This document shows, piece after piece, positions 4,987 through 6,947 of a stretch of DNA of 6,947 nt. The position numbers and the translations under genes are program-made. How positions within the stretch are numbered: position 1 is the stretch's first letter; each line of letters starts with the position of its first letter. Location of the stretch: the NCBI GenBank assembly GCA_019246575.1, contig JAFAQG010001023.1, positions 1-6,947 on the forward strand. The letters run 5' to 3'. Source of the DNA: Acidobacteriaceae bacterium (lineage in GTDB: Bacteria > Acidobacteriota > Terriglobia > Bryobacterales > Bryobacteraceae). Below the pieces are notes generated by a model. That model did no database searches, was not told the origin of the DNA, and was given only the letters and a program-made list of their open reading frames with translations.

Positions 4987-6947
4987 CATGCGTACGCCAC
5001 CATACTCCCCGATTGCAATTGCAGCTCTCCGGTGGCGGGAATTGCCGCCACGGGTAGCCCGTCGCGCAGCACGCACATCTGTAAGAACACCGGCTCCCCC
5101 AATCGCACGCCTAAGGCGGACATGGAGATTCTGGCTTCATAAATGTCGCCCAGGCACGCAGTTACCGCTCCGCTCGGCAGATCGGAGGCGGTGCTGCAGG
5201 CGCCTGAGGAGTTGCCTTTCACATTAACCTCGAAGCGATCCCCGTTCGTATTCCGCAGCACTAGCCGGAACTCGAGCTGTGAATTCACGGGAAAAGGTTC
5301 GCCGAGGTCTACGCGAAAGTACATCGACTGCCCGTCGCTCCCGTAATAGAGATCCTGAACGAGCGAACGCAGGCTGTGCATGTTTCCCGAACGCGGGTCG
5401 ATGCGATACCGACCCGCATTCGCCCATTCGACATGCGAGGAGAGCCTGCCATCTATTGTTGGCTGAATCAGCCCGCCTGGCGGCTGATGAAACGCCGGCT
5501 CCTGCAACCGGATGAACGGTTTGTTGAGGGTTGATGGGACAGGCTCGCCGAGCCGTTCGTAGACGTTTGAAAGATGATCGCGGAATAGTTGATCGAATTC
5601 GGGCTTGTTCGCCGAGCTGTGCTCCGGGCCGTACCACCAGCACCAATCGCTCCCTTCCGCGATCAACAATTCTTCCCACGCAGTGCGCTTCGCATCCTGC
5701 GAAATGTTATCTCCGCGTTTGGAGTTCATGACTCGGTCAAAGGTGCGGCGCGCTTCGATCAGATGCTCCCATGCGATATTGTCCTCCTCCGATCCAATCC
5801 AGATATCGAAATTGGCGTCTATCCATGATCCTGGGAAGATGTGTTCGATGGGACGCGGCTCGAGTCTGCGAATTCCCTCGGTCACAGTTACAGCCGAGAT
5901 CTGCGGGTCTTGTGCGATGCCCGCATATAGCTGTCGCAGGAACGGGCGTCCGTTGCGGACATATTCTTCCCAGGCGTTCTCGCCGTCCAGAATGATCGCA
6001 ACCAGCGCGTCCTTGCCTTGCTTCAATACGGGACTGGACCGATGGTGCACCTCGCGCAAAAAGTGAACCGCGGCGTCACGTGCGTCCATGCGGGGATAGA
6101 CAAATCCGATCAAATCGCTGAGCCGCCGGTCTCGAAACACAACGTTTATTGCCTGACCGTTCTGACGCCATTGGTACGGCTGGTATGTGTCGACGCCCGT
6201 CACCTCGCGCTGGAGCGTTCGCGCTAGAACGCCTTCGTCCGACGCCGTCCAACGAAACCCCACCCTCGCGGCCGAATCGAGCGTCGCGTCCGAAACAGAA
6301 CCCTCCGATGGCCATAGCCCGTTCGGGTTTACACCGAACGTTGCACTCATATACGTGCAAGCCCGGTTCAGTTGCTCTTCGGCATCTCCCGGATAACAGA
6401 AGCGGCTCGGGAGCGGAATGTACGGGTGCGATACCTGTGCGATATTCGAATCGCACAATAGCGGAATGATTGGATGGTAAAAGGCGGAAGTGGAAAGCTC
6501 GATTTGTCCGCGCTGCGCGAACTCACGATACACATCCGTCACCCTGCCCAGAGCCTGGGTTTGCTTTTTTCCCACCAGCTGCTGGTCCTCCAGCGTATAG
6601 TTCCGTGCCTTGCCGGCCAGGTATTGAACCTCGGCATCATGCTCCAGGTAGTACTCGTCAAACCACGCAAGCTGTGAGAGCACCTGAAGATCGCGAAGCA
6701 TCTGTGTGTCGAAAGAGTCCGCCGCACGCTGTACGCTGTGATTGTTTCGTTGCATGATGTGAAACAATTCCGCATAGCGCGCGTAACGGCGGATTACCCG
6801 ATCCTCGTTCGCCTGGAAGAAGTACTTCAATACGAACTCTTTGTCCGATACTGAAAAGGCCTCGGCCGGCTTCAATGCCAGCCGGAAAAAAGGATCGCTG
6901 ACCTTACCCGACGCATACTCCTCGATCTGCACCAGGAGCGAAGGCAC
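4983..6947 (-). CDS. Glycoside hydrolase family 57 protein, N-terminus outside window
   Basis: The frame is open from the right edge to TGA at 4985-4983, giving 654 visible residues. The first visible codon, GTG (6947-6945), is not the start: PSLLVQIEEYASG normally follows about 60-70 residues carrying the GH57 HQP motif. GH57 enzymes act on alpha-glucans (amylase, branching, glucanotransferase or alpha-galactosidase types). Positions from the edge: FYHPIIPLL (156-164); GLWPSEGSVSD (210-220), with Glu215 the likely nucleophile; FRWTASDEGVLAR (231-243), with Asp237 the likely acid/base; PRMDARDAAVHF (285-296); LDGENAWEEY (320-329), the late conserved block; and AEGSDWCWWYGPEH (430-443). After about residue 495 a separate beta-rich domain begins with PTIDG and ends with VAYAW; it resembles the CBM9/DOMON-like sandwich seen at the end of many bacterial GH57 proteins and may bind glucan. 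Substrate cannot be decided. A cytoplasmic glycogen or maltodextrin role is plausible, but any signal peptide would be off the edge. Confidence 0.93.
   Translation of the reverse strand: MPSLLVQIEEYASGKVSDPFFRLALKPAEAFSVSDKEFVLKYFFQANEDRVIRRYARYAELFHIMQRNNHSVQRAADSFDTQMLRDLQVLSQLAWFDEYYLEHDAEVQYLAGKARNYTLEDQQLVGKKQTQALGRVTDVYREFAQRGQIELSTSAFYHPIIPLLCDSNIAQVSHPYIPLPSRFCYPGDAEEQLNRACTYMSATFGVNPNGLWPSEGSVSDATLDSAARVGFRWTASDEGVLARTLQREVTGVDTYQPYQWRQNGQAINVVFRDRRLSDLIGFVYPRMDARDAAVHFLREVHHRSSPVLKQGKDALVAIILDGENAWEEYVRNGRPFLRQLYAGIAQDPQISAVTVTEGIRRLEPRPIEHIFPGSWIDANFDIWIGSEEDNIAWEHLIEARRTFDRVMNSKRGDNISQDAKRTAWEELLIAEGSDWCWWYGPEHSSANKPEFDQLFRDHLSNVYERLGEPVPSTLNKPFIRLQEPAFHQPPGGLIQPTIDGRLSSHVEWANAGRYRIDPRSGNMHSLRSLVQDLYYGSDGQSMYFRVDLGEPFPVNSQLEFRLVLRNTNGDRFEVNVKGNSSGACSTASDLPSGAVTACLGDIYEARISMSALGVRLGEPVFLQMCVLRDGLPVAAIPATGELQLQSGSMVAYAW

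Noticed and set aside
6945..6947. GTG at the right edge as the start of the GH57 gene
   Set aside because: The residues right after it belong to the interior of GH57 proteins (after the HQP motif region), so this is an internal Val codon of a gene cut by the window.

Overview
The window reads as ordinary chromosome from a moderately GC-rich (mid to upper 50s percent by eye), probably Gram-negative soil-type bacterium. An Acidobacteriota member is my best guess. It rests on the combination of a YtrA-type GntR/ABC cassette, an exported S9 peptidase with this insertion pattern and a GH57 enzyme, and on start codons without Shine-Dalgarno sequences. This is inference from family knowledge; no rRNA or marker gene is present. 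There is no phage, insertion sequence, CRISPR, tRNA or rRNA, and every gap between genes is under 50 bases.

Layout: (1) bases 1-191, + strand, are the last 62 codons of an SGNH/GDSL-type hydrolase whose Asp-x-x-His catalytic block is visible. (2) Bases 229-2832, + strand, are a tight three-gene operon: a YtrA-subfamily GntR repressor, an ABC ATPase and a large polytopic permease. All three start with GTG and overlap by 8 and 4 bases. A perfect 8+8 inverted repeat ends one base before the repressor start and covers its likely -10 box, which suggests autoregulation by promoter occlusion. (3) Bases 2880-4976, + strand, encode an exported S9 prolyl-oligopeptidase-family peptidase with a seven-blade propeller and an intact Ser-Asp-His triad. 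(4) Bases 4983-6947, - strand, are most of a GH57 alpha-glucan-active enzyme with a C-terminal beta-sandwich-like domain. Its N-terminus lies beyond the right edge. Its stop codon faces that of the peptidase across six bases.

How they work together: the GntR, ATPase and permease form one regulated transporter unit of unknown substrate. The peptidase (periplasmic peptide scavenging) and the GH57 enzyme (alpha-glucan or glycogen metabolism) look like independent housekeeping or catabolic genes. I found no convincing undescribed system. The points most worth checking are the operator overlapping the promoter, the double 'LPI' motif in the permease, the ambiguous peptidase start (possibly leaderless, or coupled through an ATGA overlap), and the terminator-less convergent junction.
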